The notes: generated by a model not told the origin, from the sequence alone. A stretch of DNA of 42,927 nucleotides from Actinomadura chibensis NBRC 106107 (GCF_001552135.1 NZ_BCQP01000033.1:1-42927); one strand, 5' to 3'. Counted from the stretch's first letter, positions 1 through 7,952 are shown. A program made the numbers and translations.

Positions 1-656
1 AGCTCGCGACGCGGCACGGCGGGGACGACGCCCGTCCCGCCGAGCACGGCCGCTGGACGCCGGGCCCTCCGGAGCCGGCGGCCGCGACCGGCGTCCTGGC
101 CGGTCCGCCCGTCCCGCCCGAGCCCGCGCCGAACCCGACGCGCGTCCTCGCCGAGCCGCCGCCGCAGGACCCGCCGCCCGCGCCGCGCTCCTTCCGGAAA
201 CCGCTGCTCATCGGCGGCGCCGCCGCCGGGGCCCTCGCCCTCCTGGCGCTGCTGCTGGCCGCGCTGTCGCCCGACTCGTCCGACAAGGCGGGCGCGGGAC
301 GGCCGGGTCCGCCGTCCGCGACCGCCACGGCGCCGTCCGTCGCCTGCGCGGTGACCTACACCCTGCAGGGGACGTGGCCGCGGGGCTTCCAGGCGTCCGT
401 CCGCATCACGAACCTCGGCGACCGGGCGATCGACGGCTGGACGCTCGGCTTCGAGTTCCCGGACGGGCAGTCGATCGTCCAGCTCTGGAACGGCAGCCGC
501 ACCCAGGAGGGCGCCGCCGTCACCGTCACCGCGGCGGGCTGGAACCGGTCGATCCCGCCGGGCGGGACAGCCGAGTTCGGCTTCCTCGGTCGCCAGGACG
601 GCGCGAACGGCGCGCCGTCCCGCTTCACCCTGAACGGCGGCGAGTGCCGCGGCTGA
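1..656 (+). CDS. C-terminal part of a membrane-anchored CBM2 (cellulose-binding) protein
   Basis: The reading frame is open from the left edge, so the N-terminus lies outside the window. What is visible is a Pro/Ala-rich stretch, then one hydrophobic segment of about 20 residues (bases ~200-270, preceded by RKP), an Ala/Ser/Thr/Pro linker, and a C-terminal domain of about 100 residues. That domain has the CBM family 2 pattern: V.YTLQGTWPRGFQASV.I.N, a W in GWTLGFEF, W in LWNG, W in GWNRSIPPGG, and the paired cysteines near each end (ACAV and GECRG). CBM2 binds crystalline cellulose or chitin. A lone transmembrane segment before it suggests a surface-tethered protein. The missing N-terminal part could be a Ser/Thr kinase or another cytoplasmic domain; nothing visible decides this. 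Its place near the cellobiose regulon fits a role in cellulose contact. Confidence 0.75.
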   Translation, partial: LATRHGGDDARPAEHGRWTPGPPEPAAATGVLAGPPVPPEPAPNPTRVLAEPPPQDPPPAPRSFRKPLLIGGAAAGALALLALLLAALSPDSSDKAGAGRPGPPSATATAPSVACAVTYTLQGTWPRGFQASVRITNLGDRAIDGWTLGFEFPDGQSIVQLWNGSRTQEGAAVTVTAAGWNRSIPPGGTAEFGFLGRQDGANGAPSRFTLNGGECRG

Positions 657-659
657 CCG

Positions 660-1274
660 TCAGCTCGCCGGGGTCATCAGCTCGACGCCGATGAGCGAGG
701 CGAGCACCAGCGTCCGCTGCGGCTCGGGCAGCGGCGCGAACACCCGCACGGTGTGGCGCCGCCGCCGGTCGTTGTAGGGGGAGTGGGCGGTCAGATACGA
801 GCCGATCCGCGTGCCGCCGGGATCGGTGATCGTGCCCTCCTCGTTCGGGTTCCGCATGCCGGGGCCGGTCACGAACGCGACCTCGTCGCGCTGCGCGTCG
901 AGGAGCCCGTAGCGGCCGCCCCGCTTGCCGGACATCAGCTTGACGACGCCGCCCAGCCCGCCCGTCATGACCGCGACCGAGCCGATCAGGCCGCCGTTCG
1001 GCGCGACCACGTAGGCGGGCTGCGGGCGCATCGGGTCGTTGGTCCGGTCGACGTAGAAGTACGGCGTCCCGTCGGGCCCGGCGACGCAGACCACCGTGCG
1101 CGTCTCGTCGTACTGGGCGTGCGGGTTGGCGTAGGGCATCGCGGCGTCGTCCTGCCGCCGGACGGGGACGCGGGTGACGTTGGCGAGCAGCTCCCCGCCG
1201 TCGTGGACGACGTACTCGCGCGGCCGCCGCGGCTCGTCGATCGTCCAGGTGAGCGCTTCGTACAGGGAGGGCAC
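660..1274 (-). CDS. Scramblase/LURP-one-like (tubby-fold) protein, paralogue 1
   Basis: A 204-residue protein starting at GTG, one base after the stop of the upstream gene, so the two are surely co-transcribed. It has no signal peptide or membrane segment. It shares with its neighbour a pattern of short beta-like repeats: a GPDGTPYFYVDR strand, an AP.GG.IG turn, and a C-terminal helix LPEPQRTLVLASLIGVELM that matches LPEPLRTMVIASPLAFDLT of the neighbour. This layout is what one sees in bacterial scramblase/LURP-one-related proteins of the tubby-like fold. Function in bacteria is not established; lipid or membrane association is a guess from the fold. The family call rests on pattern only. Confidence 0.6.
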   Translation of the reverse strand: MPSLYEALTWTIDEPRRPREYVVHDGGELLANVTRVPVRRQDDAAMPYANPHAQYDETRTVVCVAGPDGTPYFYVDRTNDPMRPQPAYVVAPNGGLIGSVAVMTGGLGGVVKLMSGKRGGRYGLLDAQRDEVAFVTGPGMRNPNEEGTITDPGGTRIGSYLTAHSPYNDRRRRHTVRVFAPLPEPQRTLVLASLIGVELMTPAS

Positions 1275-1275
1275 G

Positions 1276-1911
1276 TCAGCTCCGGGTCAGGTCGAAGGCG
1301 AGGGGCGAGGCGATGACCATCGTTCGCAGCGGCTCGGGGAGCTGGTACATGAGCTGCAGGACGTAGCGGTCCTTGAAGGTCGCCTCCCGGACGTCGGCGT
1401 GCGCGATCAGCTGCCCGTTCATGTCGGTGTAGTCGCAGCCGACCGGGATCCACCGCAGCGTGTTGTCGCCGGGCGTGCCGACCTGCCGCATCTCCCACGC
1501 CAGCTCGCACAGCGGGCGGTCGGCGCCGTCGAGCAGGCGGTGCCGCATCGCGGGCGCGCGGCCGAACATCGCGCCCATCATGCCGCCCGCCGCCATCTGC
1601 CGCGCCACGCCCTGCAGGTCGTACTGGAACCGGCCGATCACCGCGCCGCCGGGCGCCACCACCGCGACCGGCGCGCCGTCCTGGTGGTCGACGTAGAACA
1701 GCGGCGCGCCGTCGAGCCCGCCGACCTGGACGACGACCCTCGCGTTCTTGAGCCCCGAGCCGAACACGCCGAGCAGCCCCTTGCGCGGTTTCGGGCCCGC
1801 GACCTGCGTCGCGTGACCGAGGGGGACGTCGTTCTCGCCCTCGATCCGGTAGTCGAGCTGCGACGACTGCTGTTCGATCTTCAGGAAGGGCGAATTCAAC
1901 AGGTCGGTCAT
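1276..1911 (-). CDS. Scramblase/LURP-one-like (tubby-fold) protein, paralogue 2
   Basis: A 211-residue protein starting at ATG 1911, first gene of a two-gene unit. The opening PFLKIEQQ..LDYRIEGENDVPLG, the central VVVQVGGLDGAPLFYVDHQDG strand, the APGGAVIG turn and the D.ADRPLCEL repeat are typical of the scramblase/LURP-one-related family, whose twelve-stranded barrel encloses a C-terminal hydrophobic helix (here LRTMVIASPLAFDL). It is cytoplasmic by appearance. An inverted repeat, CGCGGTAT at 1927-1934 paired with ATACCGCG at 1952-1959, lies just upstream and could be a regulatory site, but I have no support beyond the symmetry. Tandem duplication followed by divergence best explains the pair. 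Confidence 0.62.
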   Translation of the reverse strand: MTDLLNSPFLKIEQQSSQLDYRIEGENDVPLGHATQVAGPKPRKGLLGVFGSGLKNARVVVQVGGLDGAPLFYVDHQDGAPVAVVAPGGAVIGRFQYDLQGVARQMAAGGMMGAMFGRAPAMRHRLLDGADRPLCELAWEMRQVGTPGDNTLRWIPVGCDYTDMNGQLIAHADVREATFKDRYVLQLMYQLPEPLRTMVIASPLAFDLTRS

Positions 1912-2158
1912 GACATGCGAGCCTAGCGCGGTATGTACCGGCTCGCGGGCGATACCGCGGCCGTCCGGCGCATTTCGCCGCTACGGCGCCGCGACAATGG
2001 GCAGACTCGATTCCGGAGTTTACCGATGGCCGATCCGAGACCGGAATTGACCTTATTTGGGGGAGTTTGTGGCGCGCCCAATGAGGGGGCGCCAGGGCGA
2101 TTCGGCGTCCGGGCGGCCGACGCCGCGGAACGCGGCGGGCAGAAACTGGGAGGAAGAC

Positions 2159-2548
2159 ATGCACAAGTCGCGTGCCCGTCTCCGCTGGGCCGCATTGGCC
2201 GCGGGAATGGCGTTCCTCGCGCAGGCGGCGCCCGCGCAGGCGCGCGAACCGGCCGCCTTCTACCGGCTGTGGGTGACGCCCGAGAGCGGGCACGGCACCG
2301 TCCGCACGCTGTCGTGCGATCCGGACGGAGGCACCCACGAGGACGCGGCCCGAGCCTGTGACCAGCTGGATTCCGTGCGCGGAGAGGTGTCGCGCATTCC
2401 CGCGCAGGACGGCGTGTGCACATTGGAGTACGCGCCGGTCCGGGTCCGCGCCGAGGGCCGCTGGCACGGCGCGCCCCGGCGTTTCGCCCGCAGCTACGGC
2501 AACCGGTGCGCGGCGGTGCGGGAGACCGGCGGAATCCTTTTCCGGTAA
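2159..2548 (+). CDS. Secreted subtilisin inhibitor-like (SSI family, I16) protein
   Basis: A 129-residue secreted protease inhibitor. The start ATG 2159 is preceded by GGGAGGA at good spacing and opens a classical signal peptide (MHKSRARLRW, hydrophobic core, cleavage after AQA at about residue 28). An in-frame upstream start would add a non-signal extension and is rejected. Mature features match Streptomyces subtilisin inhibitor: four cysteines at 53, 67, 87 and 117 in the SSI pairing pattern (53-67, 87-117), the L.CDP.GGTH...ACDQL segment, and the reactive loop C87-T-L-E-Y. By alignment with SSI, where P1 is the Met two residues after this cysteine, P1 is Leu89 and P1' Glu90, which suits subtilisin- or chymotrypsin-like targets. 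The next gene encodes a second inhibitor type. Confidence 0.9.
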   Translation: MHKSRARLRWAALAAGMAFLAQAAPAQAREPAAFYRLWVTPESGHGTVRTLSCDPDGGTHEDAARACDQLDSVRGEVSRIPAQDGVCTLEYAPVRVRAEGRWHGAPRRFARSYGNRCAAVRETGGILFR

Positions 2549-2615
2549 GGGCGCGGACCGCGCACCCGCGGGCCGCCGCACGGGATTCGACCCGCTTTCC
2601 GGCGGCCCGCCCGAA

Positions 2616-2957
2616 ATGAAGGGCTTCGACGTAATGCTGGCCTACACGGGACAGGACGTCCTGGTGACCTATGAGCGGACCGGCGGATTCGCCGGGCTCG
2701 CCGACCGCGTGGCCGTCGACGATTCGGGGACGGCGGTCGTCCGCGACCGGAAGATCATGCTGCGCGACGGTGAAATGCGCGACCTGCGCGCCGCGCTCGC
2801 CGGGATCACGACCATGCGATCGTCGTCGGCGGGATGCCAGGTCGCCGATCACTTCACCTACACGCTCACCTATCGCGGGCGCCGCGCGACGCGCTGCCAG
2901 GTCCCGCCGGACTGGCGGGCGGCGGTCGAGCGGCTGGACGCGCTGCTCGTGCGCTGA
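2616..2957 (+). CDS. Emfourin-like (protealysin/M4 metalloprotease inhibitor) protein
   Basis: A protein of about 113 residues without signal peptide. The segment VTYERTGGFAGLADRVAVDD followed by a helix (EMRDLRAALAG) and a C-terminal strand-helix FTYTLTYRGRRATRC..PPDWRAAVERL is the pattern of emfourin, the small inhibitor of protealysin-like (thermolysin family, M4) proteases. Known emfourins are usually encoded beside their protease; no M4 protease is visible here. Start is uncertain: ATG 2616 lacks a clear ribosome site, while ATG 2634 has GAAGGG about ten bases upstream and would give a 107-residue protein. The frame is open further upstream but overlaps the SSI gene, so longer starts are unlikely. 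It follows the SSI gene by 67 bp and is probably co-transcribed. Confidence 0.68.
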   Translation: MKGFDVMLAYTGQDVLVTYERTGGFAGLADRVAVDDSGTAVVRDRKIMLRDGEMRDLRAALAGITTMRSSSAGCQVADHFTYTLTYRGRRATRCQVPPDWRAAVERLDALLVR

Positions 2958-2970
2958 CCGTCCGACCGGA

Positions 2971-3007
2971 AAGGCGCGCCGTCCACCGGAAGGGGACGGC
3001 GCGCCTT
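2971..3007. terminator. Bidirectional stem-loop terminator
   Basis: A perfect 14-bp inverted repeat, AAGGCGCGCCGTCC at 2971-2984 and its complement at 2994-3007, with a 9-nt loop. It sits between the converging emfourin-like gene and the deaminase gene, where it can end transcripts from both sides. There is no strong T-run, as is common in actinomycetes. Confidence 0.75.
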
Positions 3008-3019
3008 CGGCGGCTCCGC

Positions 3020-3508
3020 TCAGCGGCGGGCGGCCGCGCGGGTGTGCAGGTCGCGCATCGCGGACTCCAGGGACGGCACCGGCCCGTCCACCCGGACGCC
3101 GGGCACGACCTCCTGGATCGGGAAGGCCGTGACCGGGCCGGGCGGGACGCCGAGGTCCGCCCGCCACGCCGCGAGCTGCGCGGCCGACAGGATGTAGACG
3201 ATGCGTCCGAGCCCGACCCACCCGTGCGCCGCCGAGCACATCGGGCAGTGCTCCCCGGAGGTGAACACGGTCGCCGCCGCCCGGTCCGCCTCGGACATGT
3301 TGTTGGCCGCCCAGCGCGCGGCCTCGAACTCGGGGTGCCGGGTGTGGTCGCCGCCCGCCGTGCGGTTGCGGTCCTCGAACAGGGCCTTCCCGTCCGGTCC
3401 CGCGAGGACCGTTCCAAACGGCTCGTCGGACGCCTCCAGCGCCTCGGCGGCCAGCTCGACGCAGCGCTTCAGATGGACGAGCTCGGCGTCGGTCGGTTCG
3501 TATGCCAT
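3020..3508 (-). CDS. Nucleoside/guanine deaminase-like protein (CDA superfamily)
   Basis: A 162-residue zinc-dependent deaminase of the cytidine/deoxycytidylate deaminase fold. The metal site is readable: His58-Pro-Glu60 (variant of the usual HAE, Glu60 being the proton shuttle) and Cys88-Pro-Met-Cys91 in GEHCPMCSAA. The N-terminal PFGTVLAGPDGK segment is typical of guanine deaminase and TadA-like members. Its substrate cannot be told from sequence; guanine or a related purine is most likely because of length and the long tail after the PCxxC helix. It lies 12 bp downstream of the cebR-like gene on the same strand and may be read through from it. The Ala to Pro change in the HAE motif is unusual but also seen in distant members. 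Confidence 0.75.
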   Translation of the reverse strand: MAYEPTDAELVHLKRCVELAAEALEASDEPFGTVLAGPDGKALFEDRNRTAGGDHTRHPEFEAARWAANNMSEADRAAATVFTSGEHCPMCSAAHGWVGLGRIVYILSAAQLAAWRADLGVPPGPVTAFPIQEVVPGVRVDGPVPSLESAMRDLHTRAAARR

Positions 3509-3520
3509 GCCCGGATCATG

Positions 3521-4531
3521 TCAGGCGGACTCGCGCAGGACCAGGTGAGGGCGCAGGATCACCACCGGGTCGGGGACCGTCTCGCCGCGGATCCGCGACA
3601 CCAGCAGCCGCGCCATCTCCACGCCCATCTCCTCCGGCGACTGGTGGACGGTCGTCAGCGGCGGGTCGGCGAGCGGCGCGGCGGCCGAATCGTCGAACCC
3701 GATCACCGCCACGTCGTCCGGGACGCCGCGGCCGTGCCGGTGCAGCGCCCGCAGCGCGCCGAGCGCCATCGGGTCGTCGGCGGCGAACACCGCGTCGAGG
3801 CCGGGGTCGGCGGCGAGCAGCCGCTCCGCCGCCGCGACCCCGCTGGCCTCGCCGAAGTCGCCGTACTCGACGCGCTCGGGCAGCCCGGCGGCGGCGAGCG
3901 CGTCCCGGTAGCCCGCCAGCCGGTCGATGCCGACGCCCATGTCCTGCGGCCCGGCGATGGTCGCGATCCGCCGCCGCCCCTGCGCGACGAGGTGGGCCAC
4001 CGCCTCCCGGGCGCCGCTGCGGTTGTCGACGTCGACGTAGCTGACCGGGTGCAGGCCGGGCGGCCGCCCGCCGAGCACGGTCGGCACGCCGCCCGCCTCC
4101 AGCTTGGCGGGCAGCGGGTCCTCGGCGTGCAGGGACGTGAGGAGCACGCCGTCCACGTGCTGGGCGGTGAGGTAGTCCTCCAGCCGGTCGTACTCGGCGG
4201 GGGAGCGGGCGAGCGCGAGCAGGAGCTGCAGCCCGGTGTCGCCGAGCCCGTTGCTGATCCCGCGGATGATCCCGGCGAAGTACGGCTCGTGGAACAGCCG
4301 CTGGTCGGACTCGGCGACGACGAGCGCCACCGTGTCGGTGCGGCGGGTGACGAGCTGGCGCGCCGCGCGGTTCGGCACGTAGCCGAGCTCGTCGATCGCC
4401 TTCAGCACCGCCGCGCGCGCCTGCGCGCTGACCCGCGGCGAGCCGTTCACCACCCGGGACACCGTGCCGCGCCCGACCCCGGCCCGCGCCGCGACCTCCT
4501 CCAGGGTCGGCCGCCCGCCCCTACCCGTCAT
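3521..4531 (-). CDS. cebR: LacI-family regulator, probable cellobiose repressor CebR/CelR
   Basis: A 336-residue LacI/GalR repressor. The N-terminal helix-turn-helix (TLEEVAARAGVGRGTVSRVV, then the hinge helix AARQLV) is followed by a periplasmic-binding-protein-like ligand domain (DTVALVV..., GVLLTSL, IATIAGPQDMGVG.DRL.GY, DAVFAADDPMALGAL, VIGFDDS). The family normally binds a palindrome centred on CG and releases it on ligand binding. The neighbouring transporter/beta-glucosidase operon carries TGGGAGCGCTCCCA at its promoter, the operator known for CelR of Thermobifida fusca and CebR of Streptomyces, so cellobiose is the probable inducer. The gene follows bglC by 31 bp on the same strand, making feedback control within the operon likely. 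The link to the operator is inference from context, though a strong one. Confidence 0.88.
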   Translation of the reverse strand: MTGRGGRPTLEEVAARAGVGRGTVSRVVNGSPRVSAQARAAVLKAIDELGYVPNRAARQLVTRRTDTVALVVAESDQRLFHEPYFAGIIRGISNGLGDTGLQLLLALARSPAEYDRLEDYLTAQHVDGVLLTSLHAEDPLPAKLEAGGVPTVLGGRPPGLHPVSYVDVDNRSGAREAVAHLVAQGRRRIATIAGPQDMGVGIDRLAGYRDALAAAGLPERVEYGDFGEASGVAAAERLLAADPGLDAVFAADDPMALGALRALHRHGRGVPDDVAVIGFDDSAAAPLADPPLTTVHQSPEEMGVEMARLLVSRIRGETVPDPVVILRPHLVLRESA

Positions 4532-4562
4532 CTGGCCCCCTCAGTCCGTACCGTCCGGGCGG

Positions 4563-5999
4563 TCAGGGCCGTCCGGGCAGCCCGCCGCGCCGGATCACCC
4601 CGGCGTACCAGCGAGCGCTCTCCTTGGGCGCGCGGCGCTGCGTCGCGTAGTCGACGTGAACCAGGCCGAAGCGTTTCGAGTAGCCCCAGGCCCACTCGAA
4701 ATTATCCAGCAGGGACCACGTGAAGTAGCCGCGAAGCGGGACACCGTCCGCGACGGCGTCGTGGCACGCCCGCAGGTGCGCGTCGAGGTAGGCGATGCGC
4801 GCGGCGTCTTGGACCGTGCCATTCTCGTCCGGCGCCTCGTCGTAGCCCGCGCCGTTCTCCGTGACGTACAGCGGGACGGGCGGGTACTCGCGGTGCACCC
4901 GGGTCAGCACCTCGTGCAGCCCGCCCGCGTCGATCTCCCAGCCCATCCCGGTGACCGGGCGCCCGCCCGGCACGAACCGGACGTGCTCGCTGCCCACCCA
5001 GGGGGAGTGCGTGGCGAACGGCGACGACGCGGTCTGGCTCGCCTCGCCGGGCGTCCCGGCGACGGTGTGCCGCGAGTAGTAGTTGATGCCGAGGTGGTCG
5101 AGCGGGCGGCCGATGACCTCCAGGTCGGCGCCGAGGTCCGCGCCCGCCGGGACGAACCCGAGCCGCTCGGTGTCCTCCAGGACGTCCGCCGGGTAGCGGC
5201 CGAGCAGCAGCGGGTCGAGGAACAGCCGGTTCTGCAGGCCGTCGACGCGGCGCGCGGCGTCCACGTCGGCGGGGTGGTCGGTCGCGGGCGACACCGCGTA
5301 GAGGTTCACGGCCGCGCCGACCAGGGTGTCGGCGTTCGCCGCCCGCATGGCGCCGGCGGCGAGGCCGTGGCCGAGCATCAGGTGGTGCGCGGCCGCCAGC
5401 GCGGCGGCCGGGTCGCGGCGGCCCGGCGCGTGCTCCCCGGAGGCGTAGCCGAGGAACGCCGCGCACCACGGCTCGTTCACCGTCGTCCAGTGCCGGACGC
5501 GGTCGCCGAGCGCGCCGTGGACCAGCGCCGCGTACTCGGCGAACCGGTGCGCGGTGTCGCGCTCCGGCCAGCCGCCCGCGTCCTCCAGCGGCTGCGGCAG
5601 GTCCCAGTGGTAGAGCGTCGGCCAGGGCTCGACACCCGCCGCGAGCAGCGCGTCCACGAGCCGCCGGTAGAAGTCGAGGCCCTCCTGGTTGACGGCCCCG
5701 CTCCCGGACGGCAGCACCCGCGGCCAGGAGATCGAGAACCGGTAGGCGGTGAGGCCGAGGTCCGCCATCAGCGCCACGTCGTCGGCGAACCGGTGGTAGT
5801 GGTCGACCGCGACGTCGCCGGTGTCGCCGCCGAGGACCTTGCCGGGCACGCGGCTGAAGGTGTCCCAGATGGACGGGCCGCGCCCGCCCTCCCGCGCGGC
5901 GCCCTCGATCTGGTAGGCGGCGGTGGCGGCGCCCCAGCGGAACCCCGCCGGGAACGCCGCGACGGGAGCCGCGCCGGTCTCATCCTGAATGGAGGTCAC
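4563..5999 (-). CDS. bglC: GH1 beta-glucosidase (cellobiose-cleaving)
   Basis: A 478-residue family 1 glycoside hydrolase. The GTG start at 5999 overlaps the cebG stop by four bases (GTGA), showing translational coupling. Visible family features: FPAGFRWGAATAAYQIEGA near the N-terminus, TLYHWDLPQPL, the acid/base Glu176 in TVNEPW, the nucleophile Glu381 in YVTENG, and the sugar-binding WSLLDNFEW region near the C-terminus. No signal peptide, so it works in the cytoplasm on imported cello-oligosaccharides, releasing glucose. As the last gene of the cebEFG-bglC unit it matches the well-known actinomycete arrangement. Length is normal for the family. Confidence 0.95.
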   Translation of the reverse strand: MTSIQDETGAAPVAAFPAGFRWGAATAAYQIEGAAREGGRGPSIWDTFSRVPGKVLGGDTGDVAVDHYHRFADDVALMADLGLTAYRFSISWPRVLPSGSGAVNQEGLDFYRRLVDALLAAGVEPWPTLYHWDLPQPLEDAGGWPERDTAHRFAEYAALVHGALGDRVRHWTTVNEPWCAAFLGYASGEHAPGRRDPAAALAAAHHLMLGHGLAAGAMRAANADTLVGAAVNLYAVSPATDHPADVDAARRVDGLQNRLFLDPLLLGRYPADVLEDTERLGFVPAGADLGADLEVIGRPLDHLGINYYSRHTVAGTPGEASQTASSPFATHSPWVGSEHVRFVPGGRPVTGMGWEIDAGGLHEVLTRVHREYPPVPLYVTENGAGYDEAPDENGTVQDAARIAYLDAHLRACHDAVADGVPLRGYFTWSLLDNFEWAWGYSKRFGLVHVDYATQRRAPKESARWYAGVIRRGGLPGRP

Positions 6000-6871
6000 G
6001 CCTTCACTGCACCTTCCATGATTCCGCCGATGATCTGGCGGCCGAAAACGACGAACACGACGAGCAGCGGCAGGATCGCCACGGACGTCCCGGCGAACAT
6101 GAGCGTGTAGTCCTTGAAGTAGGCGTTCGCCAGGTTGTTGATCGAGAGCTGCACCGTCGGGTTGTCCGGGCTCAGCACGGCGAGCGGCCACATGAACTCG
6201 TTCCAGGTCTGCATGAACGTGAACAGGCCGAGCACGCCCGCGGCGGGACGCAGCGCGGGCAGCACCACGCGCCAGTAGATGCCGAACGTGCTGCACCCGT
6301 CGACGCGGGCCGCCTCGATCAGCTCGTCCGGGACGGCCTGGTCGGCGTACTGCCGCATCATGAACACGCCGAACCCGGTGACCAGGAACGGGACGATCAC
6401 CGCCTGCAGATGGTTCTGCCAGCCCAGCTTCACCATGATCATGTAGAGCGGGATGATGCCCATCTGCACCGGGACCATCATCGTCGCGACGATCGTGAGC
6501 AGCAGCGCGTTCCGGCCGCGGAAGCGCAGCTTGGCGAACGCGAACCCGGCGAGCGAGGCGAAGAACACCGTCGAGACCGTCACCGCGCCGGACGCGATGG
6601 CCGAGTTCAGCAGCCCCTTCGCGAAGTAGGCCTCCGGGTTGTCGAAGAGGCGTCCGACGTTGTCGGCGCCCTGCCCGCCGGGCAGCAGCGGCGGCGGGAC
6701 GTCGGCGACGACGCTGTTCGTCCGCGTCGCCACGATGATCATCCAGTAGATCGGGAAGACCGACAGCGCCAGCGCGGCGACCAGCGTGACGTAGGTGAGG
6801 GGACTGGCGTTCCACAGGCCGCGGAACCGTCCGGGGCGCCCGGCCTGGCGCCCGGCGAGAAGGGTCGTCAT
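5996..6871 (-). CDS. cebG: Sugar ABC transporter permease CebG-like
   Basis: A 291-residue inner-membrane permease of the MalG/CUT1 type with six predicted membrane segments. The conserved cytoplasmic EAA loop is EAARVDGCSTFGIYWRVVLP, the contact site for a shared MsiK-type ATPase. Start ATG 6871 overlaps the cebF stop (ATGA). No ATPase gene lies in the window, as expected for CUT1 sugar importers of actinomycetes, which share MsiK encoded elsewhere. It pairs with CebF to move cellobiose/cellotriose delivered by CebE. Confidence 0.92.
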   Translation of the reverse strand: MTTLLAGRQAGRPGRFRGLWNASPLTYVTLVAALALSVFPIYWMIIVATRTNSVVADVPPPLLPGGQGADNVGRLFDNPEAYFAKGLLNSAIASGAVTVSTVFFASLAGFAFAKLRFRGRNALLLTIVATMMVPVQMGIIPLYMIMVKLGWQNHLQAVIVPFLVTGFGVFMMRQYADQAVPDELIEAARVDGCSTFGIYWRVVLPALRPAAGVLGLFTFMQTWNEFMWPLAVLSPDNPTVQLSINNLANAYFKDYTLMFAGTSVAILPLLVVFVVFGRQIIGGIMEGAVKA

Positions 6872-7848
6872 CGCGTGCCTCCCGCGCGCCGCACGGCCAG
6901 GAAGTTGAGCAGCGAGAACACGATGATCATCAGGAACAGCGCCCACGCGACGGTCGCGCCGTAGCCGTACCGGTCGTGGCCGAAGGCGTTGTCGTACATG
7001 TACATCGTGATCGTCTGGAACTGGTGCATCGGGCCGCCGTCCATCTTGTTGGGGGTGCCGACGCTGAACAGGACGGGCTCGGTGAACAGCTGCAGCCCGC
7101 CGATGGTCGAGATGATCACCGTGAAGAGGATCGTCGGCCGCAGCATCGGCACGGTGATCTGCCAGAACTGCCGGATCCTGGACGCGCCGTCGATCGCCGC
7201 CGCCTCGTAGAGGTCCTTCGGGATCGCCTGCATGGCGGCGAGGTAGATGAGCGCGTTGTAGCCGGTCCAGCGCCAGTCGACCATCGTCGCGATGGCGACC
7301 CACGACCAGCCGCGGCTGCTCGTCCAGGCGACCGGGTCGATCCCGGCCAGGCCGAGCGCCCAGTTGACCATGCCCCAGTCCTTGTCGAACATCTGGGTGA
7401 ACACGATCGCGACGGCGGCGGTCGAGGTGACGAGCGGCGCGACCATCCCGATCCGGAACAGCGTCGGCATCCGCATCCGCCGGTTCAGCGCGTTCGCGGC
7501 GAGCAGCGCGAGCAGGAGCTGCGGGACGGTCGCCACGACGAAGATCCCGAGCGTGTTGACGGTCGCGTGCCAGAAGTCCGCGTCGGTCAGCAGGTAGTCG
7601 TAGTTGTCGAGGCCGACGAACCTCCGCGTCCCGGACGCGAGCTCCCAGTCGTGCAGCGAGACCCAGAGGGTGTAGCCGAGCGGGAACGCGCCGAACACGA
7701 GGAAGACGAGGTAGAACGGCGAGATGAAGGCGTAGGGCGCGCCCCGCAGGTCGAGCCTGGCGAGCCGGGCCCGCCAGACGCGGCGGGGCGCGGGCCCAGG
7801 CGGCGCGGGCGGCGGGCCGTTCCGGCCGGGGCGCAGCTCGATGGTCAT
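6868..7848 (-). CDS. cebF: Sugar ABC transporter permease CebF-like
   Basis: A 326-residue MalF-like permease. A Pro-rich cytoplasmic N-terminus (about 35 residues) is followed by APYAFISPFYLVFLVFGAFPLGY and further membrane segments; the EAA loop reads EAAAIDGASRIRQFWQITVP. ATG 7848 is the first start that keeps the N-terminal arm; GGAAAGGAGG lies 9 bases before it, a strong ribosome site. It is separated from cebE by about 100 bp that holds a strong stem-loop, so its expression may be lower than that of the binding protein. Confidence 0.92.
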   Translation of the reverse strand: MTIELRPGRNGPPPAPPGPAPRRVWRARLARLDLRGAPYAFISPFYLVFLVFGAFPLGYTLWVSLHDWELASGTRRFVGLDNYDYLLTDADFWHATVNTLGIFVVATVPQLLLALLAANALNRRMRMPTLFRIGMVAPLVTSTAAVAIVFTQMFDKDWGMVNWALGLAGIDPVAWTSSRGWSWVAIATMVDWRWTGYNALIYLAAMQAIPKDLYEAAAIDGASRIRQFWQITVPMLRPTILFTVIISTIGGLQLFTEPVLFSVGTPNKMDGGPMHQFQTITMYMYDNAFGHDRYGYGATVAWALFLMIIVFSLLNFLAVRRAGGTR

Positions 7849-7887
7849 CGCGGTGCGCCTCCTTTCCGAGGACTGGTCGAAGGACGG

Positions 7888-7930
7888 GGGACGGCGGCGG
7901 CGCCGGCGCGGCGCGCACCGCCGCCGTCCC
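7888..7930 (-). promoter_or_regulatory. Stem-loop between cebE and cebF (processing/attenuation element)
   Basis: GGGACGGCGGCGG at 7888-7900 is the exact complement of the 13 bases at 7918-7930, leaving a 17-nt loop that is itself GC-rich. It lies after the cebE stop and before cebF inside one operon. Such hairpins protect the 3' end of the binding-protein message and reduce read-through to the permeases (the malE-malF precedent). The hairpin is seen; the role is inferred. Confidence 0.6.
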
Positions 7931-7952
7931 GGTTCGCGGACGGCCGCCGGCT

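Noticed and set aside
2358..2957. Longer emfourin-like protein starting inside the SSI gene
   Set aside because: The added N-terminal residues are Arg/Ala/Ser-rich shadow of the SSI frame and do not resemble emfourins.
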